In this document: piece after piece, positions 8,731-17,498 of the stretch
Position numbering within the stretch: the stretch's first letter is position 1
Layout: the number at the start of each line of letters is the position of its first letter
NCBI GenBank assembly: GCA_025062095.1
Contig: JANXAZ010000012.1
Location: 1-64,000 of the forward strand
Length of the DNA: 64,000 nucleotides
Source: Geminicoccaceae bacterium
GTDB taxonomy: Bacteria > Pseudomonadota > Alphaproteobacteria > Geminicoccales > Geminicoccaceae
Reading direction: 5' to 3'
Translations under genes and position numbers: made by a program
The notes under the pieces: model-generated
Told to the model about the DNA's origin: nothing
What the model saw: the letters and a program-made list of their open reading frames with translations, nothing else
Database searches by the model: none

Positions 8731-9495
8731 TCACGCGCCCCAGGCGACGAACCCGGGGTTGGCGAAGCCCGGCTTGCCGTAGCGCAACGGCCCGCCTTCC
8801 ACCGTCTCGACGCGGCCGCCCGCAGCCTCGAGTATCGCCTGGCCGGCGGCCGTGTCCCACTCCATGGTGCGCCCGAAGCGCGGATAGACGTCTGCCCTTC
8901 CCTCCGCGACCAGGCAGAACTTGAGAGCGCTGCCGGCCGAGACCGTCGCGCGTACGGGATGGCGCGCGAGCCAGGCGTCGGTCTCGGGGTCGCGGTGCGA
9001 GCGGCTCGCGACGGCCACGAGCCCTTCGGGCGGCGGGTGGCGCGTGCGGATCGCGACGTCGCTTCCCCCCTCGCGCCGGAACGCGCCTCTGCCCGCGATC
9101 GCCCACCACAGCCGATCGAGAGCCGGTGCGGCGACGACGCCCAGGATCGGCACGCCCGCGCGCACCAGGCCGACGTTGATCGTGAACTCCCCGTTGCGGG
9201 AGAGGAACTCGCGCGTCCCGTCGAGCGGATCGACGAGCCAGAACGTGTCCGGGGGCTCGATTCTCGGGACGCGTCCCGCCGCGACGGCTTCCTCGGCGAC
9301 GATCGGCAGCCCGGGCGCGAGAAGGCTCAAACCTTCTTCGAGAAACCGTTCGGCCGCGCGATCGGCGGCGGTGACCGGCGAGGCGTCGGCTTTGAGCTCG
9401 GCGGATCCCGCTTGCCCGTAATGTTCGAGGACGATCGCACCCGCCCGCGCGACGAGTGCGAGCAGGGACGGAAGCAAAATGGAGGGATCGACCAT
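8731..9495 (-). CDS. cysQ: 3'(2'),5'-bisphosphate nucleotidase
   Basis: Li-sensitive inositol-monophosphatase superfamily phosphatase, 254 residues, hydrolysing PAP to AMP to relieve sulfate-assimilation and RNA-decay inhibition. The metal-binding signature WLVDPLDGTREF (residues about 80-92), the upstream EEA/E motif (IVAEEAVAA) and the C-terminal WDTAAGQAILEAAGG are intact. The TREF variant after LDG is the CysQ rather than SuhB form. It heads a leftward group with pyrD and faces the EAL-like gene across a 128 bp divergent region holding an inverted repeat. Assignment to PAP rather than inositol or histidinol phosphate is likely but not proven. Confidence 0.88.
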   Translation of the reverse strand: MVDPSILLPSLLALVARAGAIVLEHYGQAGSAELKADASPVTAADRAAERFLEEGLSLLAPGLPIVAEEAVAAGRVPRIEPPDTFWLVDPLDGTREFLSRNGEFTINVGLVRAGVPILGVVAAPALDRLWWAIAGRGAFRREGGSDVAIRTRHPPPEGLVAVASRSHRDPETDAWLARHPVRATVSAGSALKFCLVAEGRADVYPRFGRTMEWDTAAGQAILEAAGGRVETVEGGPLRYGKPGFANPGFVAWGA

Positions 9496-9521
9496 CGGCT
9501 CCCCGGAGCTGCGCTCGGCCG

Positions 9522-9566
9522 GCGCACTCTTTAAGGCTTTCTCAACAATCCGGACACAGAGTGCGC
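9522..9566. promoter_or_regulatory. Spaced inverted repeat in cysQ / EAL-like divergent intergenic region
   Basis: A perfect 9-bp inverted repeat, GCGCACTCT (9522-9530) and AGAGTGCGC (9558-9566), separated by 27 bp of locally AT-richer DNA. It lies between the divergent starts at 9495 and 9624, where both promoters should be. It could be a split operator or a stem in a leader RNA. No regulator gene is adjacent to suggest an owner. Confidence 0.4.
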
Positions 9567-9623
9567 GCGGATGTCGCGGCGCCTCGAGACGGCCCGTGGC
9601 GCCGAATGGGTCGGAGGAAGTTC

Positions 9624-10895
9624 GTGGCGTTTTCCGCGGTCGGCGCGATCCGGGGCGACGACGAGCTCTACCCGCCGCGCGCGCGGGGCGGGTTGGATCC
9701 TCGGCGGCCGGGCGCGTTCGCGGAAGAGCTCGCCCGCTTCCGTCGCGCCTTCCTCGCCAAGCCGCCCCCCCGCGCGGGCTTCTTGCCCATCCTCGAGCTC
9801 GACCGACTCAAGGAGCATCTGGGTCGACGCTGGCCGGAGCTGCGCGGCAAGGTGTTCGCCAACGTCGAGGGCTGCATCGCCCGCCGGCTCGAGCCCGAGG
9901 AACACTATCTTCTCGTCGACGAGACGACGGTGTGGGTGCTGCCGCTCGCCGCCGACCGCGGCGAGGTCGCGCGGCGTGCCGAGCTCGTGGCGGCCGAGAT
10001 CACCGAACGGCTGCTCGGCCTGACGCCCGGCGGGCGTTTCGTGCGCCTGCGCCTGCTCCCGTTCGATTTCGGCAGGGGCCTGCGGAACGTCGCGGGCTTC
10101 TTGAGCCTGCGCGAGCGGGTGGAAGAGGCGCGGCGGAGCTGCGCTTCGTGCGAGGCGCGTGCTTTCCGCGAGCACGCCGATCGACTCCTCGCGCTCTGGC
10201 GCCCGGTACTCGCCATCCGGCTCGGGCGCGTCGTGGGTTATCAGGGGTTCGCCCGCCTGATCGCGCCCGACGGCTCGGCTCGCGCACCCACCGACATCTG
10301 CCCCGATTGCGTGACCGGAGCCTTCGAGGCCGAGCTCGACCGCTGGTTCCTCGAGCAGGCGACGTCCCATCTCCTGAAGCCTTCGCCACCGAACGCCGAT
10401 CCTCCGGTGCTGGCCATTCCGGTGCACGGCTCCACCCTCGCCACACCCGGCTTCCGGACGTCCTGGCGGGACCGGCTCTTCGCTCTTCCGCCGCGGCTCG
10501 CTCGGCACCTCTTCCTCGAGATCGTCGATCCCGATCTCGACCTCTCCCCTTCTCGTCTCGCCGCGATGCTCGAACCGCTCGAAGGCCGCATCGGCCTCGT
10601 GCTCGTGCGCGTGCCCCCCGATCCCGCGGCCGTGCGGCCGCTCGCCGGCACGGCCGCGCGCGTCGCGGCGATCGACGCCTCCGAGCTGCGGCCGGAAGAC
10701 GCGGACCTGCACTCGCGCCTGGCCGAACTCGCGCGGGCCTGCCGCGAGGCGGGACTGCGCAGTTTCCTCTTCTCGGCGAACGACGAGATCCTCGCGCGGG
10801 AGGCCTGCGCCGCGGGCGTCGATTACATCGCCGGCGACGTCTTCCTCCCCGCCCTCCGCGTTCCGGCACTCGTCCCCGCGAACCGGTCGGCCTGA
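9624..10895 (+). CDS. Degenerate EAL-domain protein
   Basis: A 423-residue protein whose C-terminal half aligns by pattern with EAL cyclic-di-GMP phosphodiesterase domains but is stripped of catalytic residues. VVGYQGFARLIAPDG stands where active enzymes have VxGxEALxR, so the catalytic Glu is Gln. LEIVDPDLD replaces LEITE, and the DDFG metal motif has no counterpart in RIGLVLVRVPPDPA. The closing AGVDYIAGDVFLP matches the normal GxDxxQGxxFxxP end. The N-terminal 180 residues may be a similarly eroded GGDEF-like or sensory domain; I cannot name it. A GTG at 9624 is preceded by GGAGGAAG with 6-nt spacing and is a better start than the ATG at 9606. Likely role: a c-di-GMP-binding or purely protein-interacting regulator, not an enzyme. 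Confidence 0.75.
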   Translation: MAFSAVGAIRGDDELYPPRARGGLDPRRPGAFAEELARFRRAFLAKPPPRAGFLPILELDRLKEHLGRRWPELRGKVFANVEGCIARRLEPEEHYLLVDETTVWVLPLAADRGEVARRAELVAAEITERLLGLTPGGRFVRLRLLPFDFGRGLRNVAGFLSLRERVEEARRSCASCEARAFREHADRLLALWRPVLAIRLGRVVGYQGFARLIAPDGSARAPTDICPDCVTGAFEAELDRWFLEQATSHLLKPSPPNADPPVLAIPVHGSTLATPGFRTSWRDRLFALPPRLARHLFLEIVDPDLDLSPSRLAAMLEPLEGRIGLVLVRVPPDPAAVRPLAGTAARVAAIDASELRPEDADLHSRLAELARACREAGLRSFLFSANDEILAREACAAGVDYIAGDVFLPALRVPALVPANRSA

Positions 10896-11007
10896 GCCCC
10901 GCTTCCTTTTCGCGCCGTCGCGGAGGCGGTACCGGCGTAGGTGTCGTCCGCGAAACTCTGCCCGCGGGCTCCCCCGATGATTACCTTTTCGATCGGGGGA
11001 AACGCTC

Positions 11008-11508
11008 GTGGTCGGATTCGCTTTCCGCCGGCCGGCTCGTGCGGTTCGGCGCCTTCTTTCGCTCGGGCTTCTGCTCGGTTTCCTCGGGCTGGGCTGGTCC
11101 GTGCTCGGCGCGTCGCGGTCCTCCCCCGCTCTGCGCGGCCCGGTCGAAACGGTCCTCGACGGCGATACGCTCGTGCTCGCCGGCGAGACGATCCGCTTGC
11201 AGGGCATCGCCGCGCCCGAGCTGAACGAGCCCTTGGGCCCGGAAGCGCGGGAGGCCGTGCGCCGGATGGTCGCGGGGCGGACCGTGGAATGCGTCCCCGA
11301 CGGCACGCGCAGCCGCGGCCGGATCGTGGCTCTGTGCCGGGTCGGCGGGGAGGACATCGGCGCCCGTCTGGTCGCCTCGGGCCTGGCCCGCGACTGCCCG
11401 CGCTACTCGAACGGTCGGTACGGTGCCCTCGAGCGCGAGGCCGAGCGCCGGGGTGCCGCCATCCGTCGCCGCTACGATCTTCCCGCCTATTGCCTGCCGC
11501 GACGGTAG
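11008..11508 (+). CDS. Thermonuclease-family (SNase-like) protein, exported or membrane-anchored
   Basis: Protein of 166 residues with an N-terminal signal/anchor helix (LLSLGLLLGFLGLGWSVLGA, about 15-35) and a staphylococcal-nuclease domain. The OB-fold core reads VETVLDGDTLVLAGETIRLQ then GIAAPELNEP. The Arg and the Glu of the SNase active site are kept, but the usual Asp in GIDAPE is Ala, removing one calcium ligand. The second Arg is in SRGRIVALC. Cysteines near the end may form a disulfide in the periplasm. Start is GTG at 11008 with GGGGGA upstream. Nuclease activity is plausible but the missing ligand leaves it uncertain. Confidence 0.85.
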   Translation: MVGFAFRRPARAVRRLLSLGLLLGFLGLGWSVLGASRSSPALRGPVETVLDGDTLVLAGETIRLQGIAAPELNEPLGPEAREAVRRMVAGRTVECVPDGTRSRGRIVALCRVGGEDIGARLVASGLARDCPRYSNGRYGALEREAERRGAAIRRRYDLPAYCLPRR

Positions 11509-11546
11509 CCGGCGCGGCCGTCCGCCCGCGGTCCGCGCGCGCCGCC

Positions 11547-11930
11547 TCAGGAGGCGGCCAACATCTCGACCTCGAGCCGGGCCTCGGGACGGACGAGCTC
11601 TTTGACCACGACCAGGGTCGAAGCGGGCGGAGGGTCCTCGACCCAGGCGTCGCGCACCGCCATGAAGGCCGGCCGATCGGCGAGATCGACGAGATAGGTG
11701 TTGAGCCGCAGCACGTGCCGCCGGCCCATACCGGCCTCCGCCAGGCACCGGTCGAGGGCGGCGAAGATCAGCTTCGCTTGCGCCTCGCAGCCCTCGGGAA
11801 TGGTCCCGTCCGGAGCGATGCCGAGCTGACCCGAGACCACGAGGAGCCGATCGAAGCCCCGGACGAGCACGGCGTGGCTGTATTTGGCCACGGGCGGAGC
11901 GATGCCTGACGGGTTGATGTGACGGCGCAC
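11547..11930 (-). CDS. RidA/YjgF/YER057c family protein, non-canonical
   Basis: A 127-residue trimeric Rid-fold protein. Family features are the N-terminal AKYSHAVLVRGFDRLLVVSG, GQLGIAPDG, and the closing LEVEMLA. Canonical RidA deaminates reactive 2-aminoacrylate using an Arg in PxRSxVxV; here the segment is PPASTLVVVKEL with Ser or Ala at that place. The enzyme should therefore not have classic enamine deaminase activity, placing it with the Rid subfamilies of unknown role. It lies downstream of the metallophosphoesterase gene in the same direction with a 21 bp gap. Confidence 0.85.
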   Translation of the reverse strand: MRRHINPSGIAPPVAKYSHAVLVRGFDRLLVVSGQLGIAPDGTIPEGCEAQAKLIFAALDRCLAEAGMGRRHVLRLNTYLVDLADRPAFMAVRDAWVEDPPPASTLVVVKELVRPEARLEVEMLAAS

Positions 11931-11951
11931 GGGACCCTCTCCTCCCTCGCT

Positions 11952-12839
11952 TCACGCCTCCGCTCCGACCGCCGCGCGCGCCTGCGCCGAGCCCGCACCG
12001 GTCGGCTCGGCGGCGGCCCGGACGGTGGCGACGACGAATTCCGGAGGCACGCCCAGGCGGATCGGCAAGACGCTCGTCCCCACGCCCGAGGTGACGAGGA
12101 GATGCCGCTTGCCGATGCGGTGCAGGCCGCGCGCGAAGCGCCGCGGCAGCGTGCTCATCGTCACCAGGGGACCGATGCCGGGCAGGCGCACCTGACCGCC
12201 GTGGGTGTGTCCGGCGACCACGAGCAGCACTTCCTCGGGCAGATAGGCGACCGCATCCGGCACGTGGCTCAGAACGATGGCGGGACGCGCGGGGTCGAGG
12301 CGCTCGAGCACCGCCAAAAGATCGGTGCGGCGGCTGATCGCGCAGCCCAACCCCGCGACCTGAAGCGCGGTTCCGGCGAAGGCGAGCTCGACGACCTCGT
12401 TCTCGAGCACGGCGATCCCCGCCCCTTCGAGGGCGGCGCGCAAGCCGTGACCGGCACCGCGGTGCCAGTCGTGGTTGCCGAGCACGGCCAGGGTGGGGGC
12501 GGCGCGCGCGAGCGGCGCGAGCGCCGCGGCGATCGTCGCGCTCGGAAGCGGGCGCACGAAAGCGGTGCGGTTGGCCAGGAAATCGCCGGGCATGAGCACG
12601 AGATCGGGGCGCTCGGCGATCACCCGCGCGACCACGCGCGCGAGCCGACGCTCGCCCAGATGCGGCCGCGCCGCGTGCAGATCGCCCAGGATCGCGAGGC
12701 GCAGCGGCCGAGCGCGGGCCGGCCAGCGCGGCGACGCGACCTCGTAGCGAGCGACGCGGAGCCGGCGCGGCTCGACGAGCCCGGCCCAAGCCGAGACCGC
12801 GGCGGCGCCCGCGGCACCGAGCCAGAACAACTCGACCAT
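11952..12839 (-). CDS. Membrane-anchored metallophosphoesterase (YkuE/YaeI-like)
   Basis: Calcineurin-like phosphoesterase of 295 residues with a hydrophobic N-terminal anchor (VELFWLGAAGAAAVSAWAGL). The five metal-binding blocks are present in order: ILGDLHAARPHLG, MPGDFLAN, LGNHDWHRG, LSHVPD and GHTHGGQVRLPG, as in YkuE/YaeI-type enzymes implicated in envelope lipid pyrophosphate hydrolysis. The ATG at 12839 was chosen because the longer frame upstream lacks family similarity. The substrate is not determinable from sequence. Confidence 0.88.
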   Translation of the reverse strand: MVELFWLGAAGAAAVSAWAGLVEPRRLRVARYEVASPRWPARARPLRLAILGDLHAARPHLGERRLARVVARVIAERPDLVLMPGDFLANRTAFVRPLPSATIAAALAPLARAAPTLAVLGNHDWHRGAGHGLRAALEGAGIAVLENEVVELAFAGTALQVAGLGCAISRRTDLLAVLERLDPARPAIVLSHVPDAVAYLPEEVLLVVAGHTHGGQVRLPGIGPLVTMSTLPRRFARGLHRIGKRHLLVTSGVGTSVLPIRLGVPPEFVVATVRAAAEPTGAGSAQARAAVGAEA

Positions 12840-12979
12840 GTGCCCGAACCTTTTCGGAGCGAGCGCCTCATAGCACGCTGGCCGCCCCTTGGGGAGGAAC
12901 GATGTCGCACCCTCGGGTACGGCCCGGGGAAAAGCCCCGATGCCCGCGGCCGATCCGGGACCTTCGCTCGGCTCCGCCC

Positions 12980-13945
12980 TCAGATCGCGGGGCAGGGCTC
13001 GCCCCCCGCGCCGTTCGCGCGTTCCCGCTCCGCGCGCAGCGCGCCGTTGAGCTGCGCACCCAGGATGAAGATCGCGGCGGAGATGTAGAAGAAGAAGAGC
13101 GTGACGATGATCCCGGCGAGACTGCCGTAGGTGACCGAGTAGGACGCGGGAAGCGACGCGAGATAAGCCGAATAGAGCTCGGCGGCGAGCGCCCACGAGG
13201 CCACCGAGAGCAAGGTCCCGGGCAAGACGTCCCGCAAGCGCAAGGGCACGGTCGGCAGCACGAGGTGAAGCGTCACGGTGAGCGCGAACAACATCCCCAG
13301 GCCCAAACCGTAGCGGGCCCAGAACCACAGATCGCGCGCGAACAGCTCGTGCTCGCCGAGCCAGGCCGCGATCCGGCCGACGAGCGGAAGGCCCACGAGC
13401 GCGAACATGGCGATCAGGATCGCGAGGGCCACGAGCACGACCAAGACGAGGCTCTGCAGCCGCGCCCAGAGAAAATGAGTCGGCTCGGGACAGCGATAAG
13501 CGCGATCGAGGACGTGGCGGATCGCTTCCAGGCCCGAAGAGGCGAACCACAGGGAAACGACGATGCCGAGGCCGAGAAGCCCGCGCGGAGCGCCCCCCAG
13601 GATCTCGGCGATGACGGGTCGCAACACGGCGGCGACCTCGGGCGGGACGAGCTCGAGGCCGAGCTCGATCGAAGCCCGGGCGGCCTCGCTCTGACCCAAC
13701 ATCCCGGCGATCGACAAGAGCACGATCAAGAAAGGAAAGAGCGCGAAGAGCGCGGCGAAGGCGACGTAGCCCGCGACCACGAGACCGTCCTCGAAGAACA
13801 GATGATGGAGCGCGCGCCCGAACGCGCGGCCCAGTCGACGCAACGGCTCGAGCCCGCGCAACTGACGCAGCGACGCCGGATACGGCGCGGCGGGTCCGGG
13901 CTCAGCCGGAGCCGGCTCGGGCAGCGAGGGCGAGGCGTCGAGCAT
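12980..13945 (-). CDS. YihY/BrkB-family inner-membrane protein
   Basis: Six-helix membrane protein of 321 residues of the YihY family (formerly mislabelled RNase BN). Diagnostic segments are the amphipathic start GLVVAGYVAFAALFALFPFL, SGLEAIRHVLDRAYRCPEP, and the C-terminal YGSLAGIIVTLFFFYISA followed by the GAQLNGAL motif. The likely start is the ATG at 13945; its first 43 bases overlap the 3' end of the upstream cation-transporter gene, so the two are coupled. Function of the family is unresolved; envelope transport or an accessory role is proposed. Confidence 0.9.
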   Translation of the reverse strand: MLDASPSLPEPAPAEPGPAAPYPASLRQLRGLEPLRRLGRAFGRALHHLFFEDGLVVAGYVAFAALFALFPFLIVLLSIAGMLGQSEAARASIELGLELVPPEVAAVLRPVIAEILGGAPRGLLGLGIVVSLWFASSGLEAIRHVLDRAYRCPEPTHFLWARLQSLVLVVLVALAILIAMFALVGLPLVGRIAAWLGEHELFARDLWFWARYGLGLGMLFALTVTLHLVLPTVPLRLRDVLPGTLLSVASWALAAELYSAYLASLPASYSVTYGSLAGIIVTLFFFYISAAIFILGAQLNGALRAERERANGAGGEPCPAI

Positions 13946-14675
13946 CGCGGAGTTCGGTGCGGGCCTGCAGCCCGATGCGCATCGAGCCGTGGAGGAACAG
14001 GGCCGCCATGGCGAAGGCGACCAAAAGGTCGGGCCAGGGGCTGCCGGTGAGCGCGACCATCCCGCCCGCACCGACCACGGCGAGATTGCCGATCGCGTCG
14101 TTGCGCGAGCACAGCCACACCGAGCGGACGTTGGCGTCGCCCTCGCGCCAGCGCATCAAGAGCACCACCGAGACCAGATTGGCGACCAGCGCGAGCAGGC
14201 CCACCCCGCCCATGACCTCGGCGCGGGGCGTACCGAGCACGAAGAGGCTCCACAGCGTCGATCCCAGCACCCACATCGCCATGAGCGACAGGCTCGCGCC
14301 TTTGATCAGCGCCGCCAGTGCGCGCGTGCGCGGCTCGCGCCCCACGGCCCAGAGGGTGAGGCCGTACGTGAGACTGTCGCCCAAGAAGTCGAGCGCATCC
14401 GCCTCGAGCGCACGCGACCCGGCGAGACGCCCGGCGAGCGTTTCGACGAGGAACATCGAGGCGTTGATCGCCACGACCGCGACCAGCGCCGCACGGTAGC
14501 GCGGATCCTGCCCGGTGAAGGTCGCGGCGGCCTCGGCGCAGCCGCAGCCCTGCGCGACCCGCGGCTGCGGTGCCGCGCAGGTGCTCGCATCCGCCCGCCC
14601 GGCCGTGCACTGGTCAGCCTCCGAGCGCGCGGCTAAGGTCCGCGCCGCCGCGCGGTCTCGGGAGGATCCGTCCAT
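13902..14675 (-). CDS. CDF-type cation transporter
   Basis: Cation diffusion facilitator-like membrane protein of about 257 residues with six hydrophobic segments. The N-terminal tail is Cys-rich ([20 protein letters not shown]), a possible metal-sensing segment. TM2 carries [11 protein letters not shown], an Asp-x3-Asp pair where Zn transporters have His-x3-Asp; TM5 carries [10 protein letters not shown]. This pattern matches the widespread alphaproteobacterial family annotated simply as cation transporter. The only reasonable ATG (14675) overlaps the ilvD start on the opposite strand, an unusual head-to-head arrangement with no room for a leader, so the true start or promoter may lie inside ilvD. 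The downstream YihY gene is coupled. Confidence 0.8.
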   Translation of the reverse strand: MDGSSRDRAAARTLAARSEADQCTAGRADASTCAAPQPRVAQGCGCAEAAATFTGQDPRYRAALVAVVAINASMFLVETLAGRLAGSRALEADALDFLGDSLTYGLTLWAVGREPRTRALAALIKGASLSLMAMWVLGSTLWSLFVLGTPRAEVMGGVGLLALVANLVSVVLLMRWREGDANVRSVWLCSRNDAIGNLAVVGAGGMVALTGSPWPDLLVAFAMAALFLHGSMRIGLQARTELRDARRLALAARAGSG

Positions 14676-16398
14676 GGCGATCACCCTTTTCGACAAGTCC
14701 AAGCTGCCGAGCCGACACAGCACGCTCGGTCCGGAGCGCGCACCCCACCGCTCCTATTACTACGCCATGGGCCTCGGCAAAGAGGACATCCTGCGCCCCT
14801 TCGTGGGCGTGGTGACCACCTGGAACGAGGCCGCTCCGTGCAACATCGCGCTCCATCGCCAGGCCCAGGCGGCGAAGATCGGGGTGAGCCGAGCCGGCGG
14901 CACGCCGCGCGAGTTCACCACGATCACCGTGACCGACGGCATCGCCATGGGCCACCAGGGCATGAAGGCCTCGCTGGTGTCGCGCGAGGTGATCGCGGAT
15001 TCGGTCGAGCTCACCGTGCGCGGGCACGGCTACGATGCCCTCGTGGGCTTCGCCGGATGCGACAAGAGCCTGCCCGGGCTCATGATGGCGATGGTGCGCC
15101 TGAACGTGCCCTCGGTGTTCATGTACGGAGGATCGATCCTTCCCGGTAGGTACAGAGGCCGCGACGTCACCGTGGTCGACGTGTTCGAGGCCGTCGGCCG
15201 CTACGCCGTCGGCGAGATCTCCGAAGAAGAGCTCGAGGAACTCGAGCGCGTGGCCTGTCCTTCGGCCGGATCCTGCGGTGGTCAGTTCACCGCCAACACC
15301 ATGGCCTGCGTCTCGGAAGCGATCGGCCTCGCCCTTCCCTATTCGGCGGGTCTTCCCGCTCCTTTCGAAGCGCGCGACCGCTACGCCGAACTCTCCGGCG
15401 AGGCGGTCATGCGCTGTCTCGAGCTCGGCATCCGCCCGCGCGACATCGTCACGCGCAAGAGCCTGGAGAACGCCGCGCGCGTGGTCGCCGCCTCGGGCGG
15501 CTCGACCAACGCCGCTTTGCACCTACCGGCGATCGCGCACGAAGCGGGGATCGACTTCGACCTGTTCGACGTCGCCGAGATCTTCCGCTCGACCCCCTAT
15601 ATCGCCGACCTCAAGCCGGGCGGCCGCTACGTGATGGCCGATCTGGCGCAAGCGGGTGGCGTACCCCTTCTCATGAAGGCGCTTTTGGATGGCGGCTATT
15701 TGCACGGCGATTGCATCACGGTCACCGGCAAGACGGTGGCCGAGAACCTCGCCGAGGTCCGCTGGAACCCCCATCAGGACGTGGTCCGACCGGTCTCCGA
15801 TCCGATCACACCTTATGGCGGTGTGGTGGGTCTGAAGGGCTCGCTCGCCCCCGACGGGGCCATCGTCAAGATCGCGGGGCTCAAGAAGCTCGCCTTCCGC
15901 GGCCCGGCCCGGGTCTTCGATTGCGAAGAGGACTGCATGAAAGTCGTGCAGGCCCGCGCCTATCGCGAAGGCGAGGTGCTCGTGATCCGCTACGAAGGCC
16001 CCAAGGGCGGACCGGGCATGCGCGAAATGCTCTCGGTCACCTCCGCGCTCTACGGCCAGGGCGCGGGCGAGAAAGTCGCGCTCGTCACCGACGGCCGCTT
16101 TTCGGGCGGCACGCGCGGCTTCTGCATCGGCCACGTGGGACCCGAGGCGGCGGTGGGCGGTCCCATCGCCCTCGTGCGCGACGGCGACATCATCGCCATC
16201 GACGCCGAGAAAGGCACGCTCGAGCTCGAAGTGCCGGAAGAGGAGCTCGCCCGACGCCGGGCGGAATGGAAGGCTCCGCCCACCATCTACACGAGCGGTG
16301 CGCTCTACAAATACGCCCAGCTCGTGGGCCCGGCCCGCTACGGCGCCGTCACCCATCCCGGAGCCAAAGCGGAAGTCGTCGCCTACGTCGACCTCTGA
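14674..16398 (+). CDS. ilvD: Dihydroxy-acid dehydratase
   Basis: Fe-S dehydratase of branched-chain amino acid (and pantothenate) synthesis, 574 residues, full length. Fe-S cysteines are visible in [27 protein letters not shown] and an N-terminal NEAAPCNIA; the C-terminal catalytic Ser region is [17 protein letters not shown]. It is a housekeeping enzyme of the IlvD type rather than the sugar-acid dehydratase branch, judging by the short N-terminus and these motifs, although the separation is not absolute. GGAGG lies 8 bases before the ATG at 14674. It converges with miaA 12 bp downstream. Confidence 0.95.
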   Translation: MAITLFDKSKLPSRHSTLGPERAPHRSYYYAMGLGKEDILRPFVGVVTTWNEAAPCNIALHRQAQAAKIGVSRAGGTPREFTTITVTDGIAMGHQGMKASLVSREVIADSVELTVRGHGYDALVGFAGCDKSLPGLMMAMVRLNVPSVFMYGGSILPGRYRGRDVTVVDVFEAVGRYAVGEISEEELEELERVACPSAGSCGGQFTANTMACVSEAIGLALPYSAGLPAPFEARDRYAELSGEAVMRCLELGIRPRDIVTRKSLENAARVVAASGGSTNAALHLPAIAHEAGIDFDLFDVAEIFRSTPYIADLKPGGRYVMADLAQAGGVPLLMKALLDGGYLHGDCITVTGKTVAENLAEVRWNPHQDVVRPVSDPITPYGGVVGLKGSLAPDGAIVKIAGLKKLAFRGPARVFDCEEDCMKVVQARAYREGEVLVIRYEGPKGGPGMREMLSVTSALYGQGAGEKVALVTDGRFSGGTRGFCIGHVGPEAAVGGPIALVRDGDIIAIDAEKGTLELEVPEEELARRRAEWKAPPTIYTSGALYKYAQLVGPARYGAVTHPGAKAEVVAYVDL

Positions 16399-16410
16399 GC
16401 CGCGCACCGG

Positions 16411-17445
16411 TCAGCGCGCGCGCAGGCGTTCGTCCCAAGCGCGCGCGAGCCTTTCCGCGAGCCCTTCGGTTTCGCCCGGCGCCGGGACCGGGGCGAGCTC
16501 GGGCAGTTGCGTGCGCAAGAAGGTCCGCTGCCGCTTGGCGTAGGAGCGCACCTGGCGCGCGATCTCGGCGCCCGCCGCCTCGAGGACGGCGCGGCCGTCG
16601 AGCACCGCGAGGAGCTCGCGGCAGCCGTGCACCTTGAGGATCGGGAAGAGATCGGTGCGGCCCGCGCGCGCCGCGTCGGCGAGCTCCGGCTCGCGGTGCG
16701 CGAGCTCCGCGACTTCGTCGAGCGCGCCTTCGGCGAGCTGCCGCGTCAATCGCTGCGCGATCCGCGGCCCCGTGACGTCGGCCGGCGGGACGAGCGCCAC
16801 GCCCAGGAGGGCGCGCGGCCGCACGAGAGGCCGGCGCGGCGCCGCCTGGAAGAGCGCGAGGGGCCGACCCGTGGCCTCCAGGACCTCGAACGCGCGCAAG
16901 ATCCGCTGCCGGTCGGTGGGGCGCAGCTTGGCGGCCGTCGCGGGATCGCGCCGCGCCAGGCGGAGGTGGAGCTCCGCGGTCGGGATCGCGCGCGTCTCCT
17001 CGAGGAGCCGGGCGCGCAGCGCGGCCGGGACTTCGGGGATCGGCGAGAGCCCGCGCAGGAGCGCGAAGAGGTAGAGCCCGGTGCCGCCGACGAGGATCAC
17101 CGGCCGCTCTTCGGCCGCGCACGCGCGCAGGACCGGGACGACGAGCGCGAGCCAGCGACCCACCGAGGGCTGCGCGCGCGGACCCAGAACGCCGTAGAGC
17201 CGGTGCGGCACCCGCGCCTCCTCCGCCGCCGTCGGCCGCGCGGTCAGAATCGGGAGATCGGCGAACAGCTGTTGGCTGTCGGCGTTGACCACGACCCCTC
17301 CGAGTCGTTCGGCGAGGGCGAGAGCCAGGGCCGATTTGCCGCTCGCCGTGGTCCCCCCGATCATGCACAGAGGTCCGACGTCGACCGGCGTGTCGGGCTC
17401 GCCTCCGATCGCGTTTTCTCCCGCTGTGGGATCGGTCACAGCCAA
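16411..17445 (-). CDS. miaA: tRNA dimethylallyltransferase
   Basis: Transfers a dimethylallyl group to A37 of tRNAs reading UNN codons, 344 residues. P-loop GGTTASGKSALALALAERL near residue 32, then NADSQQLFADLPILTARPT (substrate-contacting Asp/Gln), LVGGTGLYLFALLRGL, and KLRPTDRQRILRAFEV. The C-terminal QVRSYAKRQRTFLR is the usual tRNA-binding segment. The gene is divergent from the dehydrogenase and serB genes; miaA and serB are neighbours in many alphaproteobacteria, here with the dehydrogenase inserted between them. Confidence 0.95.
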   Translation of the reverse strand: MAVTDPTAGENAIGGEPDTPVDVGPLCMIGGTTASGKSALALALAERLGGVVVNADSQQLFADLPILTARPTAAEEARVPHRLYGVLGPRAQPSVGRWLALVVPVLRACAAEERPVILVGGTGLYLFALLRGLSPIPEVPAALRARLLEETRAIPTAELHLRLARRDPATAAKLRPTDRQRILRAFEVLEATGRPLALFQAAPRRPLVRPRALLGVALVPPADVTGPRIAQRLTRQLAEGALDEVAELAHREPELADAARAGRTDLFPILKVHGCRELLAVLDGRAVLEAAGAEIARQVRSYAKRQRTFLRTQLPELAPVPAPGETEGLAERLARAWDERLRAR

Positions 17446-17498
17446 CGAACCTCGCTTTTTGGTAGCGACAATCGCGCAGCCGCGGCGGGGAGAACGCG

